Shown in pieces: positions 35,665 through 45,300 of a stretch of DNA of 64,000 bases. Position numbers and translations under genes: made by a program. Under the pieces are notes generated by a model that did not search any database, was not told where the DNA came from, and was given only the letters and a program-made list of their open reading frames with translations. Position 1 is the first letter of the stretch; each line of letters starts with the position of its first letter. Source of the stretch: Fimenecus sp045532175 (lineage in GTDB: Bacteria; Bacillota; Clostridia; Oscillospirales; Acutalibacteraceae); NCBI GenBank assembly GCA_045532175.1, contig JAZSFK010000008.1, positions 7,990 to 71,989 on the forward strand. Reading direction: 5' to 3'.

Positions 35665-35693
35665 TTGAAATTCTTATTAGAAAAGTATATAAT
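35665..35693 (+). promoter_or_regulatory. promoter of the ketopantoate reductase-like gene
   Basis: TTGAAA at 35665-35670, a 17-nt spacer and TATAAT at 35688-35693. Confidence 0.7.
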
Positions 35694-35734
35694 TACTTTG
35701 ATAAATTTATAACAAATTCAAAGGGGTTATTTTT

Positions 35735-36751
35735 ATGGCAAGATATGCGATTTATGGTGCAGGGTCACTTGGTACTGTACTCGGTGCATTCATTACAAAA
35801 AACGGTGGCGAGGTTGACCTTATTAACAGAAACAAGGCTCACGTTGAAGCACTTAATACAAAAGGTGCAAAGATTATCGGCACAGTTGATATGACAGTAC
35901 CTGTAAAGGCTATTACTCCTGACCAAATGGAAGGAAAATATGACGTTATTGTTCTTCTTACAAAGCAGTTATTTAACAAGGAAGTTGTAACAATGCTTAA
36001 GGATTATCTTACTGATGACGGAGTTATTGTAACACTTCAGAATGGTATTCCTGAACCGGGAATTGCTGAAATTATAGGCACAGAGCACACTATGGGTTGT
36101 GCTGTTGAATGGGGTGCAGCACTTGTTGAGCCCGGTGTTTGTGAACTTACAAGTGATAAGGATTCACTTTCATTCCATATGGGTAAAATGGACGGCATTA
36201 CTGATTCACAGTTTAAAATGGTTAAAGATTTGCTCGAAATGATGTGCCCTGTACACGAAGAAGAAAATCTTATGGGTGCTCGGTGGTCAAAGCTTTTAAT
36301 AAACTCTACTTTCTCAGGTCTCGGTACAGTAGTTGGCGGTGTTTTCGGAGATGTTACTGAAGACAAAGATGCACAAAAGGTTGCAGTTCGTTGTATGAAA
36401 GAGATTATTGATGTTGGTCACGCATCAGGTGTGGAATTCGCTCCTGTTCAAGGCAAAAACATTGTCGGCCTTTTCTATTGGAAAGGTGCCCTTAAACGTG
36501 CATTTGCACAGTTTTTACTCCCAATTGCATTAAAGAAACACAGAGATATTGAACCGTCAATGCTTCAGGACTTAAAGAAAAACAAGCCTTGTGAGGTTGA
36601 TGCAATCAACGGTGTTGTCTGTGATTTTGGAAAGAAGCACGGTGTTAAAACACCGATTAACGACAGAATCGTTGAAGTTATTAAGAAAATTCAGAATGGG
36701 GAACTTAAAGCAGAAGCAAAAAATATTCACCTTTTCGATGACCTTCTTTAA
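35735..36751 (+). CDS. 2-dehydropantoate 2-reductase family protein
   Basis: 338 aa. The N-terminal GAGSLGTVLGAF Rossmann motif, LLTKQLFNKEV (with the conserved Lys), VTLQNGIPEPG and ARWSKLLINSTFSGL match the PanE/ApbA family. PanE makes pantoate for coenzyme A, but the family also contains many paralogues acting on other 2-oxo acids, and this one is about 40 aa longer than E. coli PanE. No panB or panC is nearby, so the pantothenate role is uncertain. It is a single-gene unit with its own promoter and terminator. Confidence 0.85.
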   Translation: MARYAIYGAGSLGTVLGAFITKNGGEVDLINRNKAHVEALNTKGAKIIGTVDMTVPVKAITPDQMEGKYDVIVLLTKQLFNKEVVTMLKDYLTDDGVIVTLQNGIPEPGIAEIIGTEHTMGCAVEWGAALVEPGVCELTSDKDSLSFHMGKMDGITDSQFKMVKDLLEMMCPVHEEENLMGARWSKLLINSTFSGLGTVVGGVFGDVTEDKDAQKVAVRCMKEIIDVGHASGVEFAPVQGKNIVGLFYWKGALKRAFAQFLLPIALKKHRDIEPSMLQDLKKNKPCEVDAINGVVCDFGKKHGVKTPINDRIVEVIKKIQNGELKAEAKNIHLFDDLL

Positions 36752-36771
36752 TTATTATACAAAACAACCAA

Positions 36772-36805
36772 AGAGATGAGAGTTTTTTCTCTCATCTCTT
36801 TTTTA
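36772..36805 (+). terminator. terminator after the ketopantoate reductase-like gene
   Basis: AGAGATGAGAG (36772-36782), a T6 loop, CTCTCATCTCT (36789-36799) and a T run. Confidence 0.92.
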
Positions 36806-36823
36806 TTTAGTTCTTATAATCTC

Positions 36824-36852
36824 TTGAATTTACCTTATAAATCGTTTATAAT
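36824..36852 (+). promoter_or_regulatory. promoter of the AI-2E permease/DUF1846 unit
   Basis: TTGAAT at 36824-36829, a 17-nt spacer and TATAAT at 36847-36852. Confidence 0.7.
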
Positions 36853-36911
36853 GTTTGTAATTGTGTACTATTGTAATTTATTGTAAATAGAGTAAAGGAA
36901 AAGGTTGGAAA

Positions 36912-38090
36912 ATGGAACTTTCAAAGAAAAATGTTAAAATTATTCTTGGTATAATTACTTTTGCTATTGCACTTCTGGTGGTATCGCAGAATATCTCAGT
37001 TGTAATTACCATTTGGAATAGTATTTTAAAGATTTTTTCTCCTATAATTGTAGCTTTTGCAATCGCATTTATGCTCAATATTCCTATGATGATTATTGAA
37101 ACAAAAATCTTTGGCTTTATGCAGAAAAGTAATAAAAAGGTAGTGAAAAAACTTATCCGTCCCATTTCACTTATTTCAACCTTAATATTTACCTTTGGGC
37201 TTATTGTTCTTTTACTTTTCATCATTATTCCGCAACTTACAGATTCGGTGAATTTGATTATTCAAAAAATACCACAATACTACAATTCAGTTGTTTTGTG
37301 GGTTGAAAACCTTGTTGCAAAACACAACATTGATTTTAATACAGAGATTTTGAATATAAATTTTGACAATGTTAAGAATTTAGCAAACAAATTCCTCACA
37401 TCTGAAAACACAAACAATCTTGTAAATATGACCTTTGACTTTACATCATCCCTTATTTCCGGTCTGACAAGCTTTTTATTAGGTTTTATTATTTCAATTT
37501 ATATGTTGGCAGAAAAGGAAAGAATTCTTGCGTTTTTTAAAAGATTGTTTGGCATTATATTACCTGAAAATATATTTAATGAGGGATGCAAAATCTGTCA
37601 GATTACCTCATCTTCATTCTCGAGTTTTATAAGCGGACAGTTTACTGATGCAATTATCCTCGGGTTACTTTGCTTTTTGGGTATGAGTATTTTCCAATTT
37701 CCAAATGCTGCGGTTATATCTGTAATTATAGGTGTTACGGCACTCATTCCTGTTATAGGTCCGCTTATCGGTGAATTTATAGGTTGCTTTATTATTCTTA
37801 TGGAAAATCCCTTTAAAGCGTTATTGTTCCTTATATTCATACTTATTTTACAAGCTGTTGACAACAACATAATTTATCCTAAGGTTGTTGGTAAATCGGT
37901 TGGTATTCCCGGAATACTCGTTCTTGTTTCGGTTGTTATCGGCGGTAATGTAGGCGGTTTGTTAGGTGTACTTTTAGGTGTTCCGAGTGCTTCTGCTTTA
38001 TATTCTATTATTACTGATTGGATTAACACTAAAAAGAAAAAGTCAGAAGTTGAAAATGTACCTGCTGAAGAAGCAGTTGAATGTGAATAA
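36912..38090 (+). CDS. AI-2E family transporter-like membrane protein
   Basis: 392 aa with about seven membrane segments: two at the N-terminus, one near residue 90, a long soluble part around residues 110-170, then a block of four or five. The segments FTSSLISGLTSFLLGFIIS and ALIPVIGPLIGEFIGCFII match PF01594. Members include the AI-2 exporter TqsA and Na+/H+ antiporter-like proteins, and the substrate here is unknown. The acidic C-terminal tail is cytoplasmic. The following DUF1846 gene starts 32 nt later and is probably co-transcribed. Confidence 0.9.
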   Translation: MELSKKNVKIILGIITFAIALLVVSQNISVVITIWNSILKIFSPIIVAFAIAFMLNIPMMIIETKIFGFMQKSNKKVVKKLIRPISLISTLIFTFGLIVLLLFIIIPQLTDSVNLIIQKIPQYYNSVVLWVENLVAKHNIDFNTEILNINFDNVKNLANKFLTSENTNNLVNMTFDFTSSLISGLTSFLLGFIISIYMLAEKERILAFFKRLFGIILPENIFNEGCKICQITSSSFSSFISGQFTDAIILGLLCFLGMSIFQFPNAAVISVIIGVTALIPVIGPLIGEFIGCFIILMENPFKALLFLIFILILQAVDNNIIYPKVVGKSVGIPGILVLVSVVIGGNVGGLLGVLLGVPSASALYSIITDWINTKKKKSEVENVPAEEAVECE

Positions 38091-38122
38091 TCTTGGTAAT
38101 TGATAACTTGTAGGTGAATTAT

Positions 38123-39604
38123 ATGCGTAAATTAGGTTTTGATAATGAAAAATATCTCCGTATGCAATCAGAACACATTAAAGAAAGAATAAGCAAATTT
38201 GGTGGTAAGCTTTACCTTGAATTTGGTGGCAAAATCTTTGATGATTACCATGCTGCAAGAGTTCTGCCCGGTTTTAAGCCTGACAGTAAAATGAAGATGC
38301 TTTTGCAACTTAAAGGTGATGCTGAAATCATTATTGCAATCTGTGCAAAGGATATTGAGAAAAATAAAATTCGTAGTGACCTTGGTATAACTTATGACCT
38401 TGACGTACTTCGTCTTATAGATATTTATCACGGTTTTGGTCTTTTTGTTGGCGGTGTTGTACTCACTCAGTATTCAAACCAGCCATCGGTTACTGCATTT
38501 GAGCAAAAACTTCAGAATCTTGGTATAAATGTTTATCGTCACTACCCTATTGAGAATTACCCTCTTGATGTTCAACTCATTGTAAGTGACGACGGATACG
38601 GTAAAAATGATTATATTGAAACCACTCATCCGCTTGTTGTTATTACAGCACCGGGTCCCGGTAGCGGTAAAATGGCAGTTTGTCTTTCTCAGCTTTATCA
38701 CGAGCACAAACGCGGAATCAAGGCAGGGTATGCTAAATTTGAGACATTCCCTATTTGGAATTTACCACTCAAACATCCTGTTAACCTTGCCTATGAGGCT
38801 GCAACTGCAGACCTTAACGATGTTAATATGATTGACCCGTTCCATCTTGAGGCTTATGGTGAAACAACTGTAAACTACAACCGTGACGTTGAGAATTTCC
38901 CTGTACTTAACACAATTTTTGAGGAAATTTACGGTGAATCTCCATATAAATCACCTACTGATATGGGTGTTAATATGGCAGGTAACTGCATTATTGACGA
39001 CGATGTTGTTTTAATGGCATCAAAGAAAGAAATATTACGTCGTCACTGTAATTATCTTGTTCAACAGAAGAATAATAAAAAAGTTTCAAGTGAGTTATAT
39101 AAAATTGAACTCATTATGAAGCAACTTAACATAAGCACTGACGACAGACCGGTTGTTGCAGCTGCATTAAATCTTTCCGAAACAACCAATGCACCTGTTA
39201 CTGCTATCGAATTGCACGATGGCAGAGTCATTACCGGTAAGGCATCCGACCTTTTAAGTTCATCCTCTGCGATGCTTTTAAATGCTTTAAAGGCACTTGC
39301 AGATATTGGCGATGACGTTCTTCTTATCTCACCTACTGTATTTGAACCAATCAAGGAATTAAAGATGAAAATGCACGAGATGGATACAAGTCTTCATCCT
39401 GACGAAATTCTTATTGCTCTTTCAATTTGTGCTACTATGAACCCGTTGGCAAAACAGGCACTCGATGCAATCAAGGGCCTCAAGGGTTGCGATGTACACG
39501 CAACGGTTGTTCTTTCAGATACAGATAAGGAAACCTTACGTAAACTCGGCACAAATGCTACCTACGAGCCATATAAAAAGAACGATAATTTATATTATAA
39601 TTAA
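38123..39604 (+). CDS. DUF1846 family protein
   Basis: 493 aa from the ATG at 38123 (TAGGTG at 7 nt); a GTG at 38114 is less well placed. The protein matches the conserved DUF1846 family throughout: LYLEFGGKIFDDYHAARVLP near the N-terminus, VITAPGPGSGKMAVCLSQLY (a P-loop-like GPGSGKMA), and the PLKHPVNLAYEAATADL region. Length is typical of the family, common in Firmicutes, for which no established reaction is known to me. The GSGK loop suggests nucleotide binding. Confidence 0.92.
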   Translation: MRKLGFDNEKYLRMQSEHIKERISKFGGKLYLEFGGKIFDDYHAARVLPGFKPDSKMKMLLQLKGDAEIIIAICAKDIEKNKIRSDLGITYDLDVLRLIDIYHGFGLFVGGVVLTQYSNQPSVTAFEQKLQNLGINVYRHYPIENYPLDVQLIVSDDGYGKNDYIETTHPLVVITAPGPGSGKMAVCLSQLYHEHKRGIKAGYAKFETFPIWNLPLKHPVNLAYEAATADLNDVNMIDPFHLEAYGETTVNYNRDVENFPVLNTIFEEIYGESPYKSPTDMGVNMAGNCIIDDDVVLMASKKEILRRHCNYLVQQKNNKKVSSELYKIELIMKQLNISTDDRPVVAAALNLSETTNAPVTAIELHDGRVITGKASDLLSSSSAMLLNALKALADIGDDVLLISPTVFEPIKELKMKMHEMDTSLHPDEILIALSICATMNPLAKQALDAIKGLKGCDVHATVVLSDTDKETLRKLGTNATYEPYKKNDNLYYN

Positions 39605-39611
39605 ATAGTTG

Positions 39612-39646
39612 AAAGGTTGAGCAAAAACTCAACCTTTTGTTATTTT
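39612..39646 (+). terminator. terminator after the DUF1846 gene
   Basis: AAAGGTTGAG (39612-39621), a 6-nt loop, CTCAACCTTT (39628-39637), T-rich tail. Confidence 0.9.
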
Positions 39647-39661
39647 ATTAACAAAATCACC

Positions 39662-39690
39662 TTGACATAAAATGAAGATTTTTATATACT
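39662..39690 (+). promoter_or_regulatory. promoter of the ene-reductase gene
   Basis: TTGACA at 39662-39667, a 17-nt spacer and TATACT at 39685-39690, with a second TATAAT immediately after. Confidence 0.75.
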
Positions 39691-39735
39691 TATAATGTAA
39701 AAATTTATGCTCAGTTTTGAGGAGGAAGTGTTTTT

Positions 39736-41799
39736 ATGGATTCAAAATATGAATCACTGTTTACACCTTGGAAAATAGGTAATGTAGAAATTAAAAACCG
39801 TATTGTTATGTGTCCTATGGGTGGTACATCACTTTTCGGTTGGTTTGAACTTGGCGGTTGTCATTTTGACAAGGAAGCCGCTAAACTTTTCTTGGAAAGA
39901 GCTAACAACAATGTTGGTCTTATTATCCCCGGTATCGCACCCCTTCGTGATACATTCTGGGGAAAATGGCTTTGGCAGAATCCAAAAATGTTTGAAGAAC
40001 TTAAGGAATTTATGGATGAAATCCATAAAACAGGTGCAAAGCTCTTTATTCAGTTAACTGCAGGTATGGGCAGAAGCTGGGCTATTACTGAACTTGTAGC
40101 ACCTCTCCACAAAAACAAGTTCACTCGTGCTCTTATTAAACCAATTCTTGATACTTCTCACGAATTGGCATCTCCAAGCCCACAACCTTCTCGCTGGGCT
40201 CATGATATTATCTGTCCTGAAATGACAAAGCACCAAATCAACGAGATTATTGAAGCATTCGCAAAAACTGCAAAACTTTGCCGTGATGCAGGTGTTGACG
40301 GTGTTGAAGTTCACGCTGTTCACGAGGGTTATCTTCTTGACCAGTTTGCTATTGAATTCTTCAACAAGCGTACTGACGAATACGGCGGAAACTTTGAAAA
40401 CAGATACCGCTTCGCAGTTGAAGTTGTTAAGGCAATCAAAGAGGCTTGCGGTGATGACTACCCTGTTTCACTTCGTTACTCTGCCGTATCAAAGATGAAA
40501 GGCTTCTGCGAAGGTGCAATGCCCGGTGAAGAATACACCGAAGTTGGCCGTGATATGGAAGAATCTGAAAAGGCTGCTAAATACTTGCAGGATGCCGGTT
40601 ACGACATGCTCAATGCTGACAACGGTACATACGACTCTTGGTATTGGTGTCACCCACCAATGTATATGCCACAGAACTGTAACCTTGACGACGTAGCACA
40701 TATTAAAAAGTTTGTTGATATTCCTGTTGTTTGTGCAGGTAGAATGGAACCTGATGTGGGTGCTCAGGCTGTTGCAGACGGTAAAATTGACGGTGTTGGT
40801 GTTGCTCGTCAGTTCCTTACCGACCCGGAATGGATTACAAAGATTATTGAAGACAGAATTGAAGAAATCAAACCTTGTATCTGCTGTCACGCAGGTTGCT
40901 TCAACTTCTCATCTTCAAAAGGTCATGCTAATACTCAGGACCTTCTTGACACAATGGGACTTTCTCGTTGTGCACTTAACCCAAAGACAATGCAGTCAAA
41001 AAAATACAAGATTGAGCCTGCTAAGAAACAGAAGAAGATTGCTGTTATCGGTGGCGGTATTGGTGGTATGGAGGCTGCTATGGTTTGCGCACAGCGTGGT
41101 CACAAGGTTGACCTTTACGAAAAGAGCGACAAGCTCGGTGGTGTATTTATTGCCGCTGCTGCTCCGTCATACAAAGAAAAAGACCGTGACCTTATTGCTT
41201 GGTATAACCGCGAAATCAAGCGTTACGATGCAATTACAATTCATATGAACACAGAGATTAAGGATATTGCTTCTCTCGGTGCTGACGAAGTAATCGTTGC
41301 AACAGGTTCAGTTGCTAACAAGATTCCTGTTAAGGGTGCAGAAAAGGCTGTTGAAGCAATCGACTTCCTTCTTGACAACTCACTTGCAGGTGACAAGGTA
41401 GTAGTTGTCGGTGGTGGTCTTACAGGTTGTGAAATCGCTTACGAGCTCTATCTTCAGGGCAAGAAACCTGTTATTGTTGAAATGCAGGATGACCTTATCA
41501 CAACTCCGGGTGTTGCACTTGCTAACACAAGCTATCTCCGTGATTTCTTCAAGACAAACAATGTTCCTGTATATCTTGAAAGCAAGACTACTGAAATCCG
41601 TGATAATGGTGTTACAATCGCAACAAAAGACGGCAAGACAATTGATTTGGACGCTGACACAGTTATCCTTTCAGTTGGTTACAAGCCTGCTCCTGTTGCA
41701 GAAAAAGCAAAGCACGTACATATTATCGGTGATGCTAACAAGGTTGGTAACCTCCGTACAGTTATCTGGGGTGCTTGGGACGTTGCAATGAAGTTATAA
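39736..41799 (+). CDS. old yellow enzyme/2,4-dienoyl-CoA reductase-type ene-reductase (FMN, 4Fe-4S, FAD)
   Basis: 687 aa with three parts. The FMN TIM barrel (about 1-370) has the VEVHAVHEGYLLDQF active-site segment and DEYGGNFENRYRF. A 4Fe-4S site uses CICCHAGC plus a later RCALNP Cys. The FAD/NAD(P) domain (about 430-687) has VIGGGIGGMEAAMVCAQRG and VVVGGGLTGCEIAYELY. This is the architecture of BaiCD/BaiH, enoate reductases and trimethylamine dehydrogenase relatives. Substrate is not predictable: enoates, cinnamates, enones and steroids are known for the family. GAGGAGG is 10 nt before the ATG. It is transcribed alone. Confidence 0.92.
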   Translation: MDSKYESLFTPWKIGNVEIKNRIVMCPMGGTSLFGWFELGGCHFDKEAAKLFLERANNNVGLIIPGIAPLRDTFWGKWLWQNPKMFEELKEFMDEIHKTGAKLFIQLTAGMGRSWAITELVAPLHKNKFTRALIKPILDTSHELASPSPQPSRWAHDIICPEMTKHQINEIIEAFAKTAKLCRDAGVDGVEVHAVHEGYLLDQFAIEFFNKRTDEYGGNFENRYRFAVEVVKAIKEACGDDYPVSLRYSAVSKMKGFCEGAMPGEEYTEVGRDMEESEKAAKYLQDAGYDMLNADNGTYDSWYWCHPPMYMPQNCNLDDVAHIKKFVDIPVVCAGRMEPDVGAQAVADGKIDGVGVARQFLTDPEWITKIIEDRIEEIKPCICCHAGCFNFSSSKGHANTQDLLDTMGLSRCALNPKTMQSKKYKIEPAKKQKKIAVIGGGIGGMEAAMVCAQRGHKVDLYEKSDKLGGVFIAAAAPSYKEKDRDLIAWYNREIKRYDAITIHMNTEIKDIASLGADEVIVATGSVANKIPVKGAEKAVEAIDFLLDNSLAGDKVVVVGGGLTGCEIAYELYLQGKKPVIVEMQDDLITTPGVALANTSYLRDFFKTNNVPVYLESKTTEIRDNGVTIATKDGKTIDLDADTVILSVGYKPAPVAEKAKHVHIIGDANKVGNLRTVIWGAWDVAMKL

Positions 41800-41819
41800 T
41801 TTAATAAAGGCATAAAATT

Positions 41820-41880
41820 AGAGGAGAGTTATTGCGGACAGACAAGGATATCTGTCCCTACACTCTCCTCTTTTTATTTT
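41820..41880. terminator. double hairpin terminator between convergent genes
   Basis: AGAGGAGAGT (41820-41829) pairs with ACTCTCCTCT (41862-41871), and within it GGACAGA pairs with TCTGTCC (41836-41842/41851-41857). T tracts flank it on the plus strand, and it also ends 10 nt beyond the minus-strand SDR gene. Confidence 0.85.
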
Positions 41881-41889
41881 GTTATTTAA

Positions 41890-42723
41890 TTATTTGTCTT
41901 TAAATACTGCGTCAAACAATGGGAGCTTTGACGCTTTCATTACCGAGCTGAAAAGACGACCGCCCTGTACAGGTGTAATTCTGCCGAAAATCTTCATAAA
42001 CTCCGCATCGAAGCCGAAAATCATAAGCTCTTGTTTATTCTCAATGCCTTTCACAATCAACTTAACCATTTTATCACAATCTGTACTGATTGCGTTTATC
42101 ATTTTTTCGCCCTTTGGGGTGTTTGAACTCTGATTACGAAAAATGTCTGTCTTGGTAAAGCCGGGACAAACAACTGATACATAACATTTACCTCTTAAAT
42201 CCTCTCTTAAAGACTCTGTAAAGGATTTAAGGGCTGCTTTACTTGCGGAATATGCAGATGTACCTGCAAGTGACATTAAAGCCGCAGAAGAAGCAACATT
42301 AATAACAGCAGGGGTGTTTGATTCAAGAAGAATGGGCAACAATGCCTTAATTGAATAAACCGCTGAATAAAAGTTGACATTCATTACATTTTCAATTTCT
42401 TCTATTGAGTAGTTTTGTGTCTTATTGAATTTGGGCAAAACACCTGCATTATTAATAAGCACATCGGGATGAATGTCATTTTCTTTAATATTTTTCACAA
42501 ATTCAAACCAATTCTCTTTAACTGAAACATCAAAAAGCTTATATGTAAAATTTTCGGAATACTCCCCTAACTCACTTATAAAGTTTTCTGTTTTTCCCTT
42601 GTTTCTTGCGATGCCTATAACCTTACAATTGTGCTTTTTAATAAGTGTTTCCGCAATACCCTTACCAATACCTGATGAAGCACCTGTAATAATTACTGTT
42701 TTATTGTCAATCCAATTACTCAT
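41890..42723 (-). CDS. short-chain dehydrogenase/reductase
   Basis: 277 aa from the ATG at 42723 (GAGAG upstream, in the tail of the M20 gene). Classical SDR: TGASSGIGKGIAE, INNAGVLP, NVASSAALMS (catalytic Ser) and YSASKAALKSF (Tyr, Lys), then VVCPGFTKTDIF. The C-terminal tail resembles SDRs of the DltE/YqjQ kind acting on lipids or acyl chains. The substrate is unknown. It is the last gene of a minus-strand unit with an M20 peptidase, Fe-ADH and a radical SAM protein. Confidence 0.88.
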   Translation of the reverse strand: MSNWIDNKTVIITGASSGIGKGIAETLIKKHNCKVIGIARNKGKTENFISELGEYSENFTYKLFDVSVKENWFEFVKNIKENDIHPDVLINNAGVLPKFNKTQNYSIEEIENVMNVNFYSAVYSIKALLPILLESNTPAVINVASSAALMSLAGTSAYSASKAALKSFTESLREDLRGKCYVSVVCPGFTKTDIFRNQSSNTPKGEKMINAISTDCDKMVKLIVKGIENKQELMIFGFDAEFMKIFGRITPVQGGRLFSSVMKASKLPLFDAVFKDK

Positions 42724-42731
42724 AATTTCTC

Positions 42732-44168
42732 TCATTTATAATTCTTGATAAAATGCTTATAGAATGCCACACAGTTTGCAACTGAGTCAACATCAATATT
42801 TTCGTTTTCAGCATGAACTGATGCTAACTGTTGTGCTGAAAGTTTTATTGGTGCAAAACGAAGCACACATTCACAAACATCAGTAAGTGTTCTTGCATCA
42901 GTACCCGCAGGCAAGATAAATGGTGATGCAGGATACTGTGGAAAAACCTCGCCGATACAGTTCATTGTATACTCGAACTGTGGTTTTGACATATCCGCAG
43001 GTCCGTGATACTCACTATCTTCAGTCATTTCAACAGTAATATCATATTTTGATGCGATTGCTTTAAACACTTTTAAATCTTTCTCAAAATCTTTTTCATC
43101 AACCGGACGGACAAATGCCTTGGCAGTACATTTTTTTGAGGATGCACTACCCTCAATATTATTGAAGGTACAGGTTGTGCCTATAAGTCCACCTGCCTGT
43201 GCATTGATTTTGGGCATTACCTTTTTGATAATTCCACCGAAAAGCCAAAGATTAGCAAACAGCATATTCATAGGAAAACCACAATATGGGCCTAAATGCT
43301 TAAACATAGCCTCAACTTGTGGATTAAGACGACGAATAAATATGTTCTGTGTCATAATCTCGTTAATAAACGCAGACATTCTCTCTACAGGTGTTGCCTT
43401 TGCTCCTGCAGTAAGACTTGCGTGACCACCGTCAGCAGTTGCAGTGCAGATAAGACTTATTCTGCCCTTTTCGTGGACTGCAACCATACCGCATTTGTCA
43501 CATTTCATTCCCCCAAGAGGTGGTTCAATAAGCGCTCCTCCCTCATCAAGGATAACCTCAAATCTGATATTATTCTCAACAAAGTATTTAAGAGCAGACG
43601 GAATACCATCCCCACCTAATTCTTCGTTATGAGAAGAGCCAATCCAGATGTTGCAAGGTGGAATAAAGCCTTCATTCAAAAGCTCTTCAATTGCAGAAAA
43701 TTCAGCAAAGAGAGGTGTTTTTGTATCAACTGTTCCCCTGCCCCAGATTTTTCCGTCAACGATTTCTCCTGAAAAACCTCCGTGTTCCCATTCACCACTT
43801 ACTTCAACAACGTCATGATGGGACATAAGCATTATGTTTCTGTTTTCGTCCTTGCCCTTGATTTTATAAATCCAACAATCGTCTGAAAAAGTCATTTTTT
43901 CAGCAACATTATGTACGGTTGGAAACAACTCAGTCATTACGTTACGAAGTTTTAAAAATTCAGTGTCATCATAACCATCTTTAACTGAAACGGTTTTACA
44001 TTGAATCATCTTTTGTAAACGACTCACATAGTATTCGATTTCTTCATCATTATAAAAAGGTTTAAATTCGGTGAGTTTTCTTGCCTTTTTACTCGCAATT
44101 GCAGTATTGACTCCAAGGATGGCAACCAAGACTATAATCAAGGCAAGTATAATAAACAGGATAATCAT
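42732..44168 (-). CDS. membrane-anchored M20 family peptidase (PM20D1-like)
   Basis: 478 aa from the ATG at 44168 (AGAGGTG); a GTG at 44177 would overlap that site. An N-terminal helix (IILFIILALIIVLVAILG) anchors it. Metal and catalytic residues are seen in LMSHHDVVEV, GRGTVDTK, SSHNEELGGDG, ILDEGGA and the C-terminal SVHAENENIDV. Length and the membrane anchor resemble carboxypeptidase S/PM20D1 rather than the shorter DapE or ArgE. It hydrolyses N-acyl amino acids or peptides; exact substrate is unknown. The SDR start overlaps its stop. Confidence 0.9.
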   Translation of the reverse strand: MIILFIILALIIVLVAILGVNTAIASKKARKLTEFKPFYNDEEIEYYVSRLQKMIQCKTVSVKDGYDDTEFLKLRNVMTELFPTVHNVAEKMTFSDDCWIYKIKGKDENRNIMLMSHHDVVEVSGEWEHGGFSGEIVDGKIWGRGTVDTKTPLFAEFSAIEELLNEGFIPPCNIWIGSSHNEELGGDGIPSALKYFVENNIRFEVILDEGGALIEPPLGGMKCDKCGMVAVHEKGRISLICTATADGGHASLTAGAKATPVERMSAFINEIMTQNIFIRRLNPQVEAMFKHLGPYCGFPMNMLFANLWLFGGIIKKVMPKINAQAGGLIGTTCTFNNIEGSASSKKCTAKAFVRPVDEKDFEKDLKVFKAIASKYDITVEMTEDSEYHGPADMSKPQFEYTMNCIGEVFPQYPASPFILPAGTDARTLTDVCECVLRFAPIKLSAQQLASVHAENENIDVDSVANCVAFYKHFIKNYK

Positions 44169-44169
44169 T

Positions 44170-45300
44170 CTATTCACCTCTTATTGAAAAGTACATATTT
44201 TTAATATCGTCATAAGAAAGAGGAATCATATTTCTTTCCATCAATGGTGTCATACTCATTTTTGTAAGAGTTTCGATTTCATCATCAGTTTTAACACCAA
44301 TTTCAGAGAGTGTCATAGCCATTCCCATTTTCTTTTTAAGGTCAGTAATGGCATCCGCCATTTCGTATGCATCTGTAAAACCGCAATTCCGTGCAAAACT
44401 GTTTAATCTGCCATTCTCTGCCTCAGCATTGTATCTTGTGAAGAAATCCAATGTCATAGCACAGGCCTCTCCATGCGGCACTCCATATAAGTTGGTAAGC
44501 GGGAATGAACAAGCATGGCTACCTGCTGTTCTTGGGTTTGAAAATGCCACACCTGCTACAATTGATGCCTCTGCCATTTTTTCACGAGCAAGAAGGTTAT
44601 CAGGTTCGCAATATGCTTTATAAAGCCACTCAAAAACAAGCTTTGTTGCGTGAACGGAACAACTTTCGCAGATTGGCTGATGCAATACACTCCACACGCT
44701 CTCAAGAGCGTGACTAAGCACATCAAGGCCCGTTGATGCAGTAACCTTTGGTGGTACACTCAAAGTAAGTCTTGGGTCAACTATGGCTGCTTTGGGGTAC
44801 ATAAGAGGGTCATTCATTGTTGATTTAACGTTTTTGCTTAAATCAGTCAAAACTGAAATATTTGTGATTTCACTACCTGTACCACTTGTTGTAGCAACTG
44901 CGAACATAGGGATTACTTCTTCTTTATTAATTGGTTTCCCACCTGTGTGATAACTTTCAATAATGTCGTCCCCCTTGGCAATTGCACAAGCAGCCTTGCA
45001 ACAGTCCATTGGTGAGCCACCACCCAGAGCAACGGCGAAATCTGCATTATTTTCTCTTAAAACCTTTACACAAGCATTTACATTATCCGTTGTAGGATTA
45101 GGTCTTATATCAGAGAAAACATCAACAATAATGCCATTACAGTTTTTAATAATCTCGTCTGCAACTCCGTTCTTTTTTAGGGTGTTTGAGCAGACAAGCA
45201 CTCCCCTTTTATATCCATATTCATTTATGATTTTTGGCAATTCGTTTATTTTATCCGTACCAAAATAAATTTTTACAGGTAAAGAAAATTCCCAACTCAT
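44170..45300 (-). CDS. iron-containing alcohol dehydrogenase
   Basis: 376 aa. The start ATG overlaps the TGA of the radical SAM gene (ATGA, 45300-45297). Family III features: ALGGGSPMDCCKA, TTSGTGSEITN and STGLDVLSHALE (metal Asp and His), plus two further His ligands in GSHACSFPLTNLYGVPHGE. It would reduce an aldehyde or oxidise an alcohol with NAD(P). In anaerobes such enzymes often act in fermentation or on propanediol or butanol. The spacing to the M20 gene is 1 nt. Confidence 0.93.
   Translation of the reverse strand: MSWEFSLPVKIYFGTDKINELPKIINEYGYKRGVLVCSNTLKKNGVADEIIKNCNGIIVDVFSDIRPNPTTDNVNACVKVLRENNADFAVALGGGSPMDCCKAACAIAKGDDIIESYHTGGKPINKEEVIPMFAVATTSGTGSEITNISVLTDLSKNVKSTMNDPLMYPKAAIVDPRLTLSVPPKVTASTGLDVLSHALESVWSVLHQPICESCSVHATKLVFEWLYKAYCEPDNLLAREKMAEASIVAGVAFSNPRTAGSHACSFPLTNLYGVPHGEACAMTLDFFTRYNAEAENGRLNSFARNCGFTDAYEMADAITDLKKKMGMAMTLSEIGVKTDDEIETLTKMSMTPLMERNMIPLSYDDIKNMYFSIRGE

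Noticed and set aside
39736..45300. Bile-acid-inducible operon, from a BaiCD-like reductase near an SDR
   Set aside because: The genes are on opposite strands across a terminator, and no other bai gene is present.
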